Source: JACQFZ01 sp045810625
GTDB taxonomy: Bacteria > Pseudomonadota > Gammaproteobacteria > Acidiferrobacterales > Sulfurifustaceae
Direction: 5' to 3'
Length of the DNA: 64,000 bases
Assembly: GCA_045810625.1 (NCBI GenBank)
Contig: JBJMVQ010000027.1
Location: forward strand, 1 to 64,000
Below the pieces are notes generated by a model that saw only the letters and a list, made by a program, of their open reading frames with translations, had not been told where the DNA came from and did no database searches. Below, piece by piece: positions 50,385-59,387 of the stretch. The translations under genes and the position numbers were made by a program. The first letter of the stretch is position 1; each line of letters begins with the position of its first letter.

Positions 50385-51902
50385 ATGAGCGCCATGCCGA
50401 CACCGACGGACAACCAGGGCTTCGATCCTCAATGGATCGACCGCCTCCCGTATCACTTCGCTAAGCGCCACGGCGTGATCGCCGCGCGCCTGAACGGTGT
50501 GGGCCTCGAAGTGTGGGCGCGTCCCGGGGTCTCCAGCCAAGTGCTGGCCGAGTTGCAACGCGCGCTCGGGCAAACGATTCATTTGCGCGAAGTCAGCACC
50601 GAGGAGTTCGACCAGGCGCTGCATCGTGCGTACGAGCGCGGCAAGCATCACGCGATGGAGATCGTCGACGGTCTCGACACCGATCCGGATATCGGCGATA
50701 TCACCCAAGGGCTGCCGCGCGTCGAGGACCTGCTCGAGAGCGAAGACGACGCGCCGATCGTACGACTCATCAACGCGTTGCTGTCGCAGGCGGTGCGCGA
50801 AGGCGCGTCGGATATCCACATCGAACCATTCGAAACGCGCTCGGTGGTGCGCTACCGCATCGACGGCGTGCTGCGCGACGTGATCGAACCGCCGCAAGCG
50901 GCGCACGGGCTCATCGTGTCGCGCGTGAAGATCATGGCGCGGCTCGACATCGCCGAGAAGCGCATGCCGCAGGACGGCCGCATCACCCTGCGCCTCGCCG
51001 GCCGGCCGGTAGATGTGCGTGTGTCGACGCTCCCGACCGCGCACGGCGAACGCGTGGTGATGCGTTTGCTCGACAAGCAAGCAGGCCGTCTCACGCTTTC
51101 CGCGATCGGCATGTCGCCTGACATGCTCGCGACGCTCGATACGATGATCAACCAGCCGCACGGCATCATTCTCGTCACCGGTCCCACCGGTTCCGGTAAG
51201 ACGACGACGCTTTACGCCGCGCTGTCGCGTCTCGACACGAAGAGCCACAACATCATGACGGTCGAGGATCCGATCGAGTACGACCTCGATGGCATCGGCC
51301 AGACGCAAGTGAACGCCAAGACGGACCTCACGTTCGCGCGCGCGCTGCGCGCGATCCTGCGCCAGGATCCGGACATCATCATGATCGGCGAAATCCGCGA
51401 CCTCGAAACCGCGCAGATCGCCGTGCAGGCGTCGCTCACCGGTCACCTCGTGCTCGCCACGCTGCACACCAACGATTCGGTCGGCGCGATCACGCGCCTC
51501 GTCGACATGGGCATCGAGCCGTTCCTCGTCGCGTCGAGTCTGCTCGGCGTGCTCGCGCAGCGGCTGGTGCGGCGCCTGTGCCCCGAGTGCCGCAAGCCTC
51601 ATACACCCGACACGGCGGAACGGCGGTTGCTGCAAATGGCCGCCGACGATTCCCGGCAGATCAATCTCCCCCTGGGCTGCCCCGCCTGCTCGAACAGCGG
51701 GTATCAGGGCCGTACCGGCGTCTTCGAGCTGCTCACCGTCGACGACCGCCTGCGCACGTTGATCCACGACGGTTCGGCCGAGGAGCACTTGCGCGAGCAC
51801 GCGCGCAGCCACGGCATGCGCTCCATCCGCGAAGACGGATTGCGCTGGGTGCTCGCCGGCGAAACCAGCGTCGACGAAGTACTGCGCGTCTCCCGCGAGT
51901 AG
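50385..51902 (+). CDS. gspE: type II secretion ATPase GspE
   Basis: A 505-residue hexameric ATPase powering pseudopilus assembly. The N1E/N2E domains are at 1-130. Walker A is GPTGSGKTTTLYAAL (about 265-279), the Asp box is TVEDPIEYDLDGIGQTQVN, Walker B is LRQDPDIIMIGEIRD, and the His box is LVLATLHTNDS. The four-cysteine zinc site is split between LCPECRKPH and GCPACSNSGY, as in GspE/PilB. It starts four bases after gspD stops. Confidence 0.96.
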   Translation: MSAMPTPTDNQGFDPQWIDRLPYHFAKRHGVIAARLNGVGLEVWARPGVSSQVLAELQRALGQTIHLREVSTEEFDQALHRAYERGKHHAMEIVDGLDTDPDIGDITQGLPRVEDLLESEDDAPIVRLINALLSQAVREGASDIHIEPFETRSVVRYRIDGVLRDVIEPPQAAHGLIVSRVKIMARLDIAEKRMPQDGRITLRLAGRPVDVRVSTLPTAHGERVVMRLLDKQAGRLTLSAIGMSPDMLATLDTMINQPHGIILVTGPTGSGKTTTLYAALSRLDTKSHNIMTVEDPIEYDLDGIGQTQVNAKTDLTFARALRAILRQDPDIIMIGEIRDLETAQIAVQASLTGHLVLATLHTNDSVGAITRLVDMGIEPFLVASSLLGVLAQRLVRRLCPECRKPHTPDTAERRLLQMAADDSRQINLPLGCPACSNSGYQGRTGVFELLTVDDRLRTLIHDGSAEEHLREHARSHGMRSIREDGLRWVLAGETSVDEVLRVSRE

Positions 51903-52080
51903 GCCGCCCATGCTCCATCATCGGCAAGACGCTCCCCGCGGCGCGCAGCTATCGCGCTCGCTTCGGTACTGTCACCCGCGCGACTTGCAGCGCGTAGCGC
52001 GAAACGGCGCTCGCAGGACGCCCTACCTGTCGCTCTCCGCCGATCTCCCATCGGGCGACGCGATGCGGAGTTTCTAAAAC
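51903..52080. other. 178-base spacer between gspE and gspF
   Basis: Unusually long for this operon, where most genes overlap. It is GC-rich, has no reading frame with a start site, and shows an imperfect short inverted repeat around 51990-52015 (TTGCAGCGCG/CGCTCGCAGG). Nothing else was recognised. Confidence 0.5.
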
Positions 52081-53304
52081 TTGGCCGGCTTCGAATATCA
52101 AGCGCTGGACACGGCCGGACGCACGGTCCGAGGCGTCATCGACGGCGACGCGGAGCGCCAGGTGCGCTCGTTGCTGCGCGAGCGCGGTTTGACGCCGCTT
52201 TCGGTCGAAGCGATTCGCGACCAACCGACCGCGAAAGGCGGCGCCCGGCCGCGGGTGCGGCTGCGCCGCGGCATGTCGGGCAACGAGCTCGCGCTCGTCA
52301 CGCGGCAGTTCGCGACCCTCGTACGCGCGGGACTCACGCTCGAAGAATGCCTCAATGCGCTGATCGAACAGACGGACAAGCCCCGCACCCGCAGCGTGCT
52401 CGCCGGCGTGCGTGGGCGCATGGTCGAAGGCCAGTCGCTCGCACGCAGCATGGGCGCGTTCCCGCAGGCGTTTCCGGACATCTACCGGGTGATGGTGGAC
52501 GCCGGCGAGCAGTCGGGCCGCCTCGTCGAGGTGCTCGAGCGCCTCGCCGACTACACGGAGAATCGCCAATCGTTGCGCCAGAAAGTCGTGCTCGCGTTCA
52601 TCTATCCGGCGCTCGTCACGTTCGTCGCGATCAGCGTCGTGTCGCTGCTCCTGGTTTACGTCGTGCCGCAAGTGACGCGCGTGTTCCTGAACACCGGCCA
52701 GCAGCTGCCGGTGGCGACGCGCATCCTGATCGCGATCAGCGATGCGGCGCGCGCTACCGGGCTGTTCTGGGTGATCGGCGCCGCGGCCGCGCTGGTAATC
52801 GGGCTCCTCGCGCTGCGCAATCCCGCCACCCGGCTGCGCTGGCACGGCATTATGCTGCGTTTGCCGGTGGTCGGACGGCTCGCGCGCGGCATCAACGCCG
52901 CGCGCTTCGCCGATACGCTCGGCATCCTCACGGCGAGCGGCATTCCGCTGCTGCCGGCACTTCAGTCGGCCGTGCCGGTCGTCATCAACCTGCAAATGCG
53001 CGCTGCCGTGGAAGAAGCGCTCCGCCAGGTGCGCGAGGGCGGTAGCCTTTCGCGTGCGCTCGGCAAAACGAAGCTCTTCCCTCCGCTCGTCGTGCATCTC
53101 ATTGCCAGCGGCGAATCGAGCGGCCGGCTCGACGCGATGCTGCAGCGCGCCGCCGAGGCGCAGGGGCGCGAGCTCGAGAACTGGGTCAAGGCGTTGACCG
53201 CCCTGCTCGAGCCGGTGCTGATTCTCGTGATGGGTGCGGTCGTGCTTTTCATCGTCATCGCGGTGCTGCTGCCGATTTTCGAAATGAACCAACTGATCAA
53301 ATGA
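52081..53304 (+). CDS. gspF: type II secretion inner-membrane platform protein GspF
   Basis: A 407-residue polytopic protein with two repeated T2SSF domains: LALVTRQFATLVRAGLTLEECL (about 70) and FADTLGILTASGIPLLPALQSA (about 275). Three membrane spans include FVAISVVSLLLVYVVPQV and ILVMGAVVLFIVIAVLLPIF. It begins AGFEYQALDTAGRTVRGVID, matching the GspF N-terminus, from a TTG start at 52081, with a GGAG about 12 bases upstream. The stop overlaps the gspG start. Confidence 0.95.
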   Translation: MAGFEYQALDTAGRTVRGVIDGDAERQVRSLLRERGLTPLSVEAIRDQPTAKGGARPRVRLRRGMSGNELALVTRQFATLVRAGLTLEECLNALIEQTDKPRTRSVLAGVRGRMVEGQSLARSMGAFPQAFPDIYRVMVDAGEQSGRLVEVLERLADYTENRQSLRQKVVLAFIYPALVTFVAISVVSLLLVYVVPQVTRVFLNTGQQLPVATRILIAISDAARATGLFWVIGAAAALVIGLLALRNPATRLRWHGIMLRLPVVGRLARGINAARFADTLGILTASGIPLLPALQSAVPVVINLQMRAAVEEALRQVREGGSLSRALGKTKLFPPLVVHLIASGESSGRLDAMLQRAAEAQGRELENWVKALTALLEPVLILVMGAVVLFIVIAVLLPIFEMNQLIK

Positions 53305-53846
53305 GGTCTCGTATGCAACAACCAAAAGGACGCGTATACCGCGACACCCGCCCTTTCCGCTCGCTCGCACTTGTGCACAGCACGGAGACGAACCGACGCC
53401 CGCTCTCGCCGGCGCGGCTTTTCGCGCGCGGCTTCACGCTGATCGAAATTCTGGTCGTGGTGGTGATCCTCGGCATTCTCGCCGGGCTCATCGTCCCGCG
53501 CATCATGGACCGGCCGGATCAGGCGCGCGTCGTCGCGGCCAAGAACGACATCAACGCCATCACGAATGCACTCAAGCTCTACCGGCTCGATAACGGCGTG
53601 TATCCTTCCGCCGACCAGGGCTTGTCGGCGCTGGTGAAGCGGCCGGAATCCGGCGACATCCCACGCAATTGGAAGAGCGGCGGCTATCTCGAACGCCTGC
53701 CGAAGGATCCGTGGGGCAATGACTATCAATATTTGAACCCGGGCATCCACGGCGAGGTCGACGTGTTGAGCCTCGGCGCCGATCGCCAGCCGGGCGGCGA
53801 AGGCTATAACGCCGACATCGGCTCCTGGGAAGCCGAGCAACGCTGA
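53301..53846 (+). CDS. gspG: major pseudopilin GspG
   Basis: Major pseudopilin of the type II secretion pseudopilus. The prepilin peptidase site ARG/FTLIEILVVVVILGILAGL is intact, with Glu at position +5. A globular domain with DQGLSALVKRPESGDIPRNWKSGGYLERLP and a calcium-loop-like DPWGNDYQYLNPG follows. The leader before the cleavage site is 44 residues from ATG 53301 (overlapping gspF, ATGA), far longer than the usual 5-10. A GTG at 53373 would give about 20 residues. Confidence 0.95.
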   Translation: MRSRMQQPKGRVYRDTRPFRSLALVHSTETNRRPLSPARLFARGFTLIEILVVVVILGILAGLIVPRIMDRPDQARVVAAKNDINAITNALKLYRLDNGVYPSADQGLSALVKRPESGDIPRNWKSGGYLERLPKDPWGNDYQYLNPGIHGEVDVLSLGADRQPGGEGYNADIGSWEAEQR

Positions 53847-54231
53847 AGCTCGCGAGCGCCGCGCTGCGTAGAGACACCGCGTCAGGAAACGGACCCGCGC
53901 TGACCCGGCGGGTGTCAACGCCGGAAACCGAGGTGCGAGTTTTCTCATGAATCGCATCAGTCGAGAAACTTCTCCGGTCCCGCGGGACGCGGGATGGAGT
54001 GAGCCGAAACACGCTGGACGCTCGTCGTCCGCGGCGGCGCTCGCCCACGCAGCCGAAACCCTTCGCGATACCGAGGCTGCGACCCTCTCTTCCTCATTCC
54101 CTCCCCCAGGAGTGGAGAGGGAGGCTGAGAACGAGCATACTCTTCTTCCCCCTCACCCCGTCCCCTCTCCCCAACGGGGAGAGGGGACTTTGTACGATCG
54201 GAGCCGAGGCGCGCTGCGCGCGCGCTCTTTA
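53847..54231. other. repeat-filled gap where gspH and gspI would be expected
   Basis: About 385 bases between gspG and gspJ. No pseudopilin N-terminal motif (G/FTLxE) was seen in any plus-strand frame. The right part holds two C-rich palindromic elements (54080-54121 and 54161-54187). An ATG at 53947 is in frame with gspJ, but its product before gspJ resembles no pilin and reads through the repeats. Confidence 0.7.
54161..54187. repeat. TCCCCTCTCCCC palindromic repeat upstream of gspJ
   Basis: TCCCCTCTCCCC and GGGGAGAGGGGA form a perfect 12-bp stem with an AAC loop. It belongs to the same C-rich family as 34233, 35119 and 36948. It ends 45 bases before the gspJ start codon. Confidence 0.8.
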
Positions 54232-54876
54232 ATGTCGGGGTTCACGCTGCTCGAGATTCTCGTCGCCGTCGCCGTATTTGCGATCTTCTCGGCGATGGCA
54301 TACGGCGGACTGATGCGGTTGCTTGATAACCGGGAGCGTATCGAAGCGGAGCGCGCCTATTGGCGCGAGCTGTCGCTCGCGTTCATCCGCTTGCAGCAGG
54401 ATTTTTCGCTTGCGCGCAATCGCGACGTGCGCGACAGCGACGGGAGCCGCCAGCCGGCCTTCAAGGGCCAGCCGACGGATCCGCGCGCGCTCGCCGACCC
54501 GAACGTCGAGTTCACGCGCGGCGGCATTCTCGTCGCGAACGGATCGACCGCCGACCTGCAGCGGGTCGGCTACCGTTTCGTGGACGGTAAAGTCATGCGC
54601 ATCACATGGCCGGTGCTCGATCGCGCGCCGCTCACGAAACCGGTGATGACACCGCTACTGTTGAATGTCGACGAATTCGAAGTGCGCTTTTTCCAAGCCA
54701 ATCCGCAAGGGGGCACCTCGACCAACGTCCCGACCGGCGGCTGGGTCGATCGCTGGCCGCCGCTCGCAGCCGGCAGCAACAACTTCACGCCGCTGCCGCG
54801 CGCGGTGCAAGTCACGCTCTCGATCAAGGGGCGCGGCAAGTACAAACGCGTATTTCTCGTCGGAGACGACAAATGA
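54232..54876 (+). CDS. gspJ: minor pseudopilin GspJ
   Basis: A 214-residue minor pseudopilin, part of the GspI-J-K tip complex. The start MSG/FTLLEILVAVAVFAIF puts the cleavage site right after a three-residue leader. A globular domain with LQQDFSLARNRDVRDSDG, GYRFVDGKVMRITWPVLD and NVDEFEVRFF matches GspJ (LLxxVDEFxVRFF-type motif). The open frame runs up to 53947, but ATG 54232 is the functional start. It overlaps gspK by four bases. Confidence 0.93.
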   Translation: MSGFTLLEILVAVAVFAIFSAMAYGGLMRLLDNRERIEAERAYWRELSLAFIRLQQDFSLARNRDVRDSDGSRQPAFKGQPTDPRALADPNVEFTRGGILVANGSTADLQRVGYRFVDGKVMRITWPVLDRAPLTKPVMTPLLLNVDEFEVRFFQANPQGGTSTNVPTGGWVDRWPPLAAGSNNFTPLPRAVQVTLSIKGRGKYKRVFLVGDDK

Positions 54877-55871
54877 GACCGCGCGAGCGCGGCGTCGCGC
54901 TGATTACGGCAATGCTGATCGTCGCGATCATTGCGACGCTCGCGACGACGCTCGCGCTCGGACAGCAGGTGTGGCTGCGGCAAGCGCAGAATCTCTCCGA
55001 TCTCGCCGAGGCGGAACGGCTGCGTCAGAGCGCGTTCGAAGGCGCCGCCGCGATCCTCACCGCTGACGGAAAGAACGCGCAGACGAGCGCCATCGACTAT
55101 TACGGCGAAGCGTGGGCCCAGCCGATCACGTTTCCCATCGACAACGCGGTCGTGAACCTCCTCGTCAAAGACGCGCAGGGCCGGTTCAATCTCAACAATC
55201 TGATACTCGCGCCGCCGACGCAGCAACCGGGTCAACCTGGAAATCCGGGCAATACGCCGACGAACTATCGCGATGTCTATATGCGACTGCTCACACTGGT
55301 GGGCGTCGATCCGGGTCGCGCGGCCGCCCTCGCGGCCGCGCTCATCGATTGGCTCGACGACAACTCGGACGTGCAGCCGGGGGGCGCGGAAGATCTCGAT
55401 TATCTGAACCACGACCCGCCTTATCGGGCGGCGAACCGGGCGCTCATGAGCGTCGATGAGCTGCGCCTCGTCAGCGGCTACACGCCGGACATCATCGAAA
55501 AATTGCGCGATCACGTGATCGCGCTGCCGGCCGGCAATCAGACGCCGATCAACGTCAACACCGCGTCGGCGGAAGTTCTAGCGGCACTTACCGGCGCCGA
55601 CCTCGCGACCGAAAAGGGGGTCGTGGACATGCGGGACCGCGAACCGTTCAAGAACAAAGAGACGTTCCAGGCGCTGCACCCGAGCTTCAAGGGCGCGTGT
55701 CCCTGTGCCGTCGTCAGCAACTACTTTATAGTGTCGGTTACGACCCAGGTCGGCCGTATCCTGCGTACCAGCGAAGGGTTGATCGAACGCCCGAGCGGGG
55801 GGCGCGCGCAGGCGCTGTGGTACCGGCAGGTTCCACCGAAGATGGTCTTGGATGAAGAAAAAAGTTCTTGA
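54873..55871 (+). CDS. gspK: minor pseudopilin GspK
   Basis: A 332-residue large minor pseudopilin capping the pseudopilus. The N-terminus RERG/VALITAMLIVAIIATLATTLAL is the class III-like signal with Val rather than Phe and no Glu at +5, as expected for GspK. SAM-like helical domains follow (AALIDWLDDNSD, NRALMSVDELRLVSGYTPDII and INVNTASAEVLAALTG). Two close cysteines (GACPCAVV) are near residue 279. Overlaps gspJ by four bases and gspL by 20. Confidence 0.94.
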   Translation: MRPRERGVALITAMLIVAIIATLATTLALGQQVWLRQAQNLSDLAEAERLRQSAFEGAAAILTADGKNAQTSAIDYYGEAWAQPITFPIDNAVVNLLVKDAQGRFNLNNLILAPPTQQPGQPGNPGNTPTNYRDVYMRLLTLVGVDPGRAAALAAALIDWLDDNSDVQPGGAEDLDYLNHDPPYRAANRALMSVDELRLVSGYTPDIIEKLRDHVIALPAGNQTPINVNTASAEVLAALTGADLATEKGVVDMRDREPFKNKETFQALHPSFKGACPCAVVSNYFIVSVTTQVGRILRTSEGLIERPSGGRAQALWYRQVPPKMVLDEEKSS

Positions 55872-57168
55872 ACTGAAAGATCGGCTGCTCGGCCAGCTCC
55901 GCGCGTTAAATGCGACGACGATGCTCGGTACTGTCGTCGAGATACGCTTGCCGCGCGGCTGGCCCGAAGCCGATCCGTCCGTTTACTGGTGCCTGCGCTC
56001 GGATCCCACGGCCCCGATGCAATCCGGACACGCGGAGAACGTTTCGCAGCTGCCACTGGCGGCGCGCGCGGCAGCCGCGCAGATCTGGACCCCGCCCGGT
56101 GAAACGCTGCTGACGCGCGCTACGATCCCGACCCGCTCGCGCGCACGCATCCTGCAGGCGCTTCCGTTCGCGCTCGAAGATCAGCTGCTCGACGAGCCGG
56201 AAAACCTGCAGTTCGCGTATGTACGGGAGGCGGACGGCACTCTGGCGGTCGCCGTGACGCAGCGCTCCCGCGTCAGCGTCTGGCTCGAAATATTGAAAGG
56301 TTCCGGCGTGCGTGCGACGAGCCTGACGCCCGCGATGCTCGCGCTGCCGCTCGATCCGCAAACGTGGTCGGCGGCGTTTGTCGACGGCGAGCTCTGGGTC
56401 CGCAGCGGCGATCACGCGGGTTTCGTCAGCATGGCGGCGCTCGACGCCCCGCCGCCGCTACTGGTCGCCGCGCTCAAAGAGGCGGCGGAGCGCGGCGCGG
56501 CGCCCACGCGGCTCGCGCTGTTCGAGGCACCGGCCACGCTCGACCCGCAGCAATGGAGCGCCGCCCTCCAGATTCCGGTCACCGCGGAGACCGGCGATTT
56601 CTGGCAACACGCACGCCGCCCGGCGCTCAATCTGCTGCAATCGGACGTTGGCCCAACCACGCACCTGCAACAGGTGCTTCGCCCGCTGCGTCCCGCGGCA
56701 ATCATGCTCGCGCTGTGGGTCGTCGCGATGATCGGGCTCGACGTCGCCGAATGGATCCGGTTGCGACGCGACCACAACGCTTACAACACCGAGATGCGCG
56801 AGATCTATCAGCGCAGCTTCGGCAGCCCGGCGCAATTTCCGTACGAGCAAATGCAAAAAGGAATCGACGCGCTGCAGGCGCGCGGCGGCGGACCGGCCGA
56901 TCTGTTGCCGCTGCTCGCGCGCATCGCGCCGGCGCTGCAGGCGCAACAGGAGCGCGCGAAACTACAGGGCATCAAATACAACGAACGCAGCCTGACGCTC
57001 GAGCTCACGCTGCCCGACTACCAGACGCTCGACGCGATGAAAAACAGTCTGCAGGCGGCGAGCCTCGACGTCGAAGTGCTGGCGGCCAACGCCCGCGGCA
57101 GCGAAGTCGAAGGGCGCCTGCGCATCCAACCCGGCGGATCGAAACCGCCTTCGAAGCAGCGCTCATGA
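55852..57168 (+). CDS. gspL: type II secretion protein GspL
   Basis: A 438-residue bitopic platform protein. The cytoplasmic actin-like domain (about 25-260: GETLLTRATIPTRSRARILQALPFALEDQLLDEPENLQFAY) binds GspE. A membrane span follows at about 283-303 (AIMLALWVVAMIGLDVAEW), then a ferredoxin-like periplasmic domain (about 350-430: YNERSLTLELTLPDYQTLDAMKNSL). The start overlaps gspK by 20 bases and the stop overlaps gspM by four. Coupling of this kind is typical of gsp operons. Confidence 0.93.
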   Translation: MKKKVLELKDRLLGQLRALNATTMLGTVVEIRLPRGWPEADPSVYWCLRSDPTAPMQSGHAENVSQLPLAARAAAAQIWTPPGETLLTRATIPTRSRARILQALPFALEDQLLDEPENLQFAYVREADGTLAVAVTQRSRVSVWLEILKGSGVRATSLTPAMLALPLDPQTWSAAFVDGELWVRSGDHAGFVSMAALDAPPPLLVAALKEAAERGAAPTRLALFEAPATLDPQQWSAALQIPVTAETGDFWQHARRPALNLLQSDVGPTTHLQQVLRPLRPAAIMLALWVVAMIGLDVAEWIRLRRDHNAYNTEMREIYQRSFGSPAQFPYEQMQKGIDALQARGGGPADLLPLLARIAPALQAQQERAKLQGIKYNERSLTLELTLPDYQTLDAMKNSLQAASLDVEVLAANARGSEVEGRLRIQPGGSKPPSKQRS

Positions 57169-57677
57169 AGCTGAACAGCGTATATTTCGACCGGGCGCTC
57201 ACGTACTGGAACAGTCTCGCGCCGCGCGAGCGTCTGGTGCTCGGAAGCGGTCTCGTTATCGCGGCCGTCCTGCTTCTCTATGGGCTTTTGTGGGCGCCGC
57301 TTCGCAACGACATCAATCGCCTGCGCGTCGAAGTCCCGCGCGAGCAGCAACAGCTGCAATGGATGCGCGCACAAGCCGGACGTATCCAGCAACTGCGCGC
57401 GGCGGCACCGACGGCGCTGCCGGGCGGCGGCCTCTTGAGCTTCGTCGAGCAATCGGCACAGACCCACGGCATCCGCGCCAACATCAAGCGCATCGAGCCG
57501 GAAGGCTCGAACGCGGTCCGTCTCGCGATCGATAGCGTCGGTTTCAACAGCCTGGTCGAATGGCTCGCCAACTTGCAAAAACAAGGCGGCGTGCGCGTCG
57601 ACAACGCGCAGCTCGAACCACTGCCCACGCCGGGACTCGCGAACGCGCGGCTGCTGCTGCGCGGTCCCGGTTCATGA
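57165..57677 (+). CDS. gspM: type II secretion protein GspM
   Basis: A 170-residue bitopic partner of GspL. A membrane span lies at about 26-46 (LVLGSGLVIAAVLLLYGLLW), preceded by YWNSLAPRERLV, the GspM hallmark. A periplasmic coiled coil and ferredoxin-like domain follow (SFVEQSAQTHGIRANIKRIEPEG, then SLVEWLANLQKQGGVRVD). Overlaps gspL and gspN by four bases at each end. Confidence 0.93.
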   Translation: MKLNSVYFDRALTYWNSLAPRERLVLGSGLVIAAVLLLYGLLWAPLRNDINRLRVEVPREQQQLQWMRAQAGRIQQLRAAAPTALPGGGLLSFVEQSAQTHGIRANIKRIEPEGSNAVRLAIDSVGFNSLVEWLANLQKQGGVRVDNAQLEPLPTPGLANARLLLRGPGS

Positions 57678-58480
57678 TCGATGCGAAGCGGCTGCGACGT
57701 GCGGCCGCTTATCTTCTCCTCGGCCTCGTCCTCTACGTCGCGTTCCTGCTAGCCACCGCGCCGGCCGTATGGTTGGCGGAAGCCGCGGCGCGCTTCACGA
57801 ACGGCCTCGTCTCGCTGGTGAACCCGCAGGGCACGTTATGGCACGGCCGCGCCGAACTTTACGCCGGCGGACGCGCGCTCGGACTGCGACATCTCGGCAC
57901 GTTGCAGTGGCGCCTCAACCCGTTGTGGCTTTTCCTCGGACGCGCCAAGCTCGATCTCGATCTCAACGGCGCGGACACGCGCGCTCACGGCACGATTCGC
58001 ACCGGACTGCGGCGCCTCAACGCCAGCGAGCTGCTCGTCACCGCTCCCGCGCACATGGTATCGCTCGTGTATCCGGCCGCGATGTTCTTCGCGCCGACGG
58101 GAACGATCGAGTTGCGCGCGCCGAGCCTCGAGCTGAGCCACGACGGACTCGTGACGGACGCCGACGTTCGGTGGCAGGGAGCGGGCGGCCGGTTCACCGG
58201 CGCGGCGCCGCTCGGCGATTATCGCATCGAGCTTCACGGACAAGGCGATACCGCCAAGATCCGGCTGACGACGCTCGGCGGCCGCCTCGCATTGAGCGGC
58301 GAAGGCGAATGGCGCGTCACGGGAGACGGCGATCTTCGATTCGTCGGCACCGCCGCGCCGAACAGCGACGCCGAACAGCTCGAGCCGTTGCTGCGTCAGC
58401 TCGGGCGAGACGTGGGCGGCGGGCGGCGCGAGCTGCGCTTCAATGCACAGCTGCCGATCGTACGACGAATGGGATACTAG
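57674..58480 (+). CDS. gspN: type II secretion protein GspN
   Basis: A 268-residue GspN, present in only some type II systems. One N-terminal membrane span (about 12-34) is followed by a beta-rich periplasmic domain with the GspN patterns VNPQGTLWHGRAELYAGG, RHLGTLQWRLNPLWLFLGRAKLDLDL and FFAPTGTIELRAPSLEL. It overlaps gspM by four bases and closes the operon. The stop codon lies within a 23-bp direct repeat that brackets the downstream element. Confidence 0.9.
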   Translation: MIDAKRLRRAAAYLLLGLVLYVAFLLATAPAVWLAEAAARFTNGLVSLVNPQGTLWHGRAELYAGGRALGLRHLGTLQWRLNPLWLFLGRAKLDLDLNGADTRAHGTIRTGLRRLNASELLVTAPAHMVSLVYPAAMFFAPTGTIELRAPSLELSHDGLVTDADVRWQGAGGRFTGAAPLGDYRIELHGQGDTAKIRLTTLGGRLALSGEGEWRVTGDGDLRFVGTAAPNSDAEQLEPLLRQLGRDVGGGRRELRFNAQLPIVRRMGY

Positions 58481-58613
58481 AGCTTATCTCCATATGATTG
58501 TTTACCGCAGAGGACACAGAGGACGCGGAGGGAAGAGAGATTAACTGACCTTATCAACGCCAAGGACGCGAAGGACGCAAAGAAAAGACGACTAGAACTT
58601 ATCTCAATATGAT
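58476..58613. repeat. GGACGC-periodic element bracketed by 23-bp direct repeats
   Basis: The element has ACCGCAGAGGACACAGAGG then ACGCGGAGGGAAG (58501-58534) and, 22 bases on, AACGCCAAGGACGCGAAGG then ACGCAAAGAAAAG (58556-58588). Near-identical sequences flank it: ACTAGAGCTTATCTCCATAT plus GAT at 58476-58498, and ACTAGAACTTATCTCAATAT plus GAT at 58591-58613 (21 of 23 identical). The left copy contains the gspN stop codon. Confidence 0.8.
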
Positions 58614-58703
58614 GGGAGGGGGCGAACGACGCTTCAATTCGAGATACGTTCTAGTTGCGCGCCGCGCGATGTATTCAATCGACTACGACGAAAGCGATTC
58701 AGT

Positions 58704-59387
58704 TTGAGCAAAATCCGCACCGTTCTCTTCGACCTCGACGGCACTCTCGCCGACACGGCGCCCGATCTCGCCGCCGCGCTCAATGAGCTGCTGGCCGAAG
58801 AAGGCCGCGCGCCGCTGCCGTTCGGCAAGATACGGCCATGGGTCTCGCACGGCAGCCCTGCTCTCGTTCGGCTCGGCTTCGGCGTCGAGCCCGGCGACGA
58901 CCGGTTCCCGCGCCTGCGCGAGCGGCTGCTCCTGCACTACGCCGAAAACATTTGTCGTGACACGCGAGTCTTCCCCGGCGTCCCGGAGCTGCTCGACGGA
59001 TTGCAGGCGCGCGGCATCGTGTGGGGCATTGTCACCAACAAACCAGCGTTCCTCACGAACCCGCTCATCGAGCGCCTTGGCTTCGACCACCGGCCGGCGT
59101 GCGTGGTGAGCGGCGACACGACGGCCAACCGCAAGCCGCATCCGGAACCGCTGTTGCACGCCTGTGCCGTCGCGCATGCCGAGGCGTCGGCGAGTTTGTA
59201 TGTCGGCGACGCCGAACGCGACGTGCAGGCCGGGCGCGAAGCGGGGATGAAAACGTTAGTAGCGCTGTTCGGGTACATCGGAGAGAATGAAAACCCGCAC
59301 CAATGGGGAGCCGACGGGATGGTGCAGGAGCCGCTCGAGGTTCTCCATTGGATAGATTCCGTTCAGGGAGACGCGCGTGCCCGCTAA
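58704..59387 (+). CDS. gph: phosphoglycolate phosphatase
   Basis: A 227-residue HAD-superfamily phosphatase. Motif I is VLFDLDGTLADTAPDLAAALN, motif II the Thr in GIVTNKP, motif III the Lys in TANRKPHPEP and motif IV YVGDAERDVQAGREAGM. The order and cap region fit Gph/CbbZ, which removes 2-phosphoglycolate from DNA repair or photorespiratory metabolism, though other HAD phosphatases cannot be excluded. The start is a TTG at 58704. It overlaps rmuC by 11 bases. Confidence 0.9.
   Translation: MSKIRTVLFDLDGTLADTAPDLAAALNELLAEEGRAPLPFGKIRPWVSHGSPALVRLGFGVEPGDDRFPRLRERLLLHYAENICRDTRVFPGVPELLDGLQARGIVWGIVTNKPAFLTNPLIERLGFDHRPACVVSGDTTANRKPHPEPLLHACAVAHAEASASLYVGDAERDVQAGREAGMKTLVALFGYIGENENPHQWGADGMVQEPLEVLHWIDSVQGDARAR

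Noticed and set aside
50169..51911. 580-codon open frame antisense to gspE and the gspD end
   Set aside because: Shadow of the gsp genes in a GC-rich genome; no recognised motif.
53947..54231. Upstream extension of gspJ as a separate gspH/gspI remnant
   Set aside because: No pilin signal or hydrophobic helix in any plus-strand frame; part of the frame is palindromic repeat.
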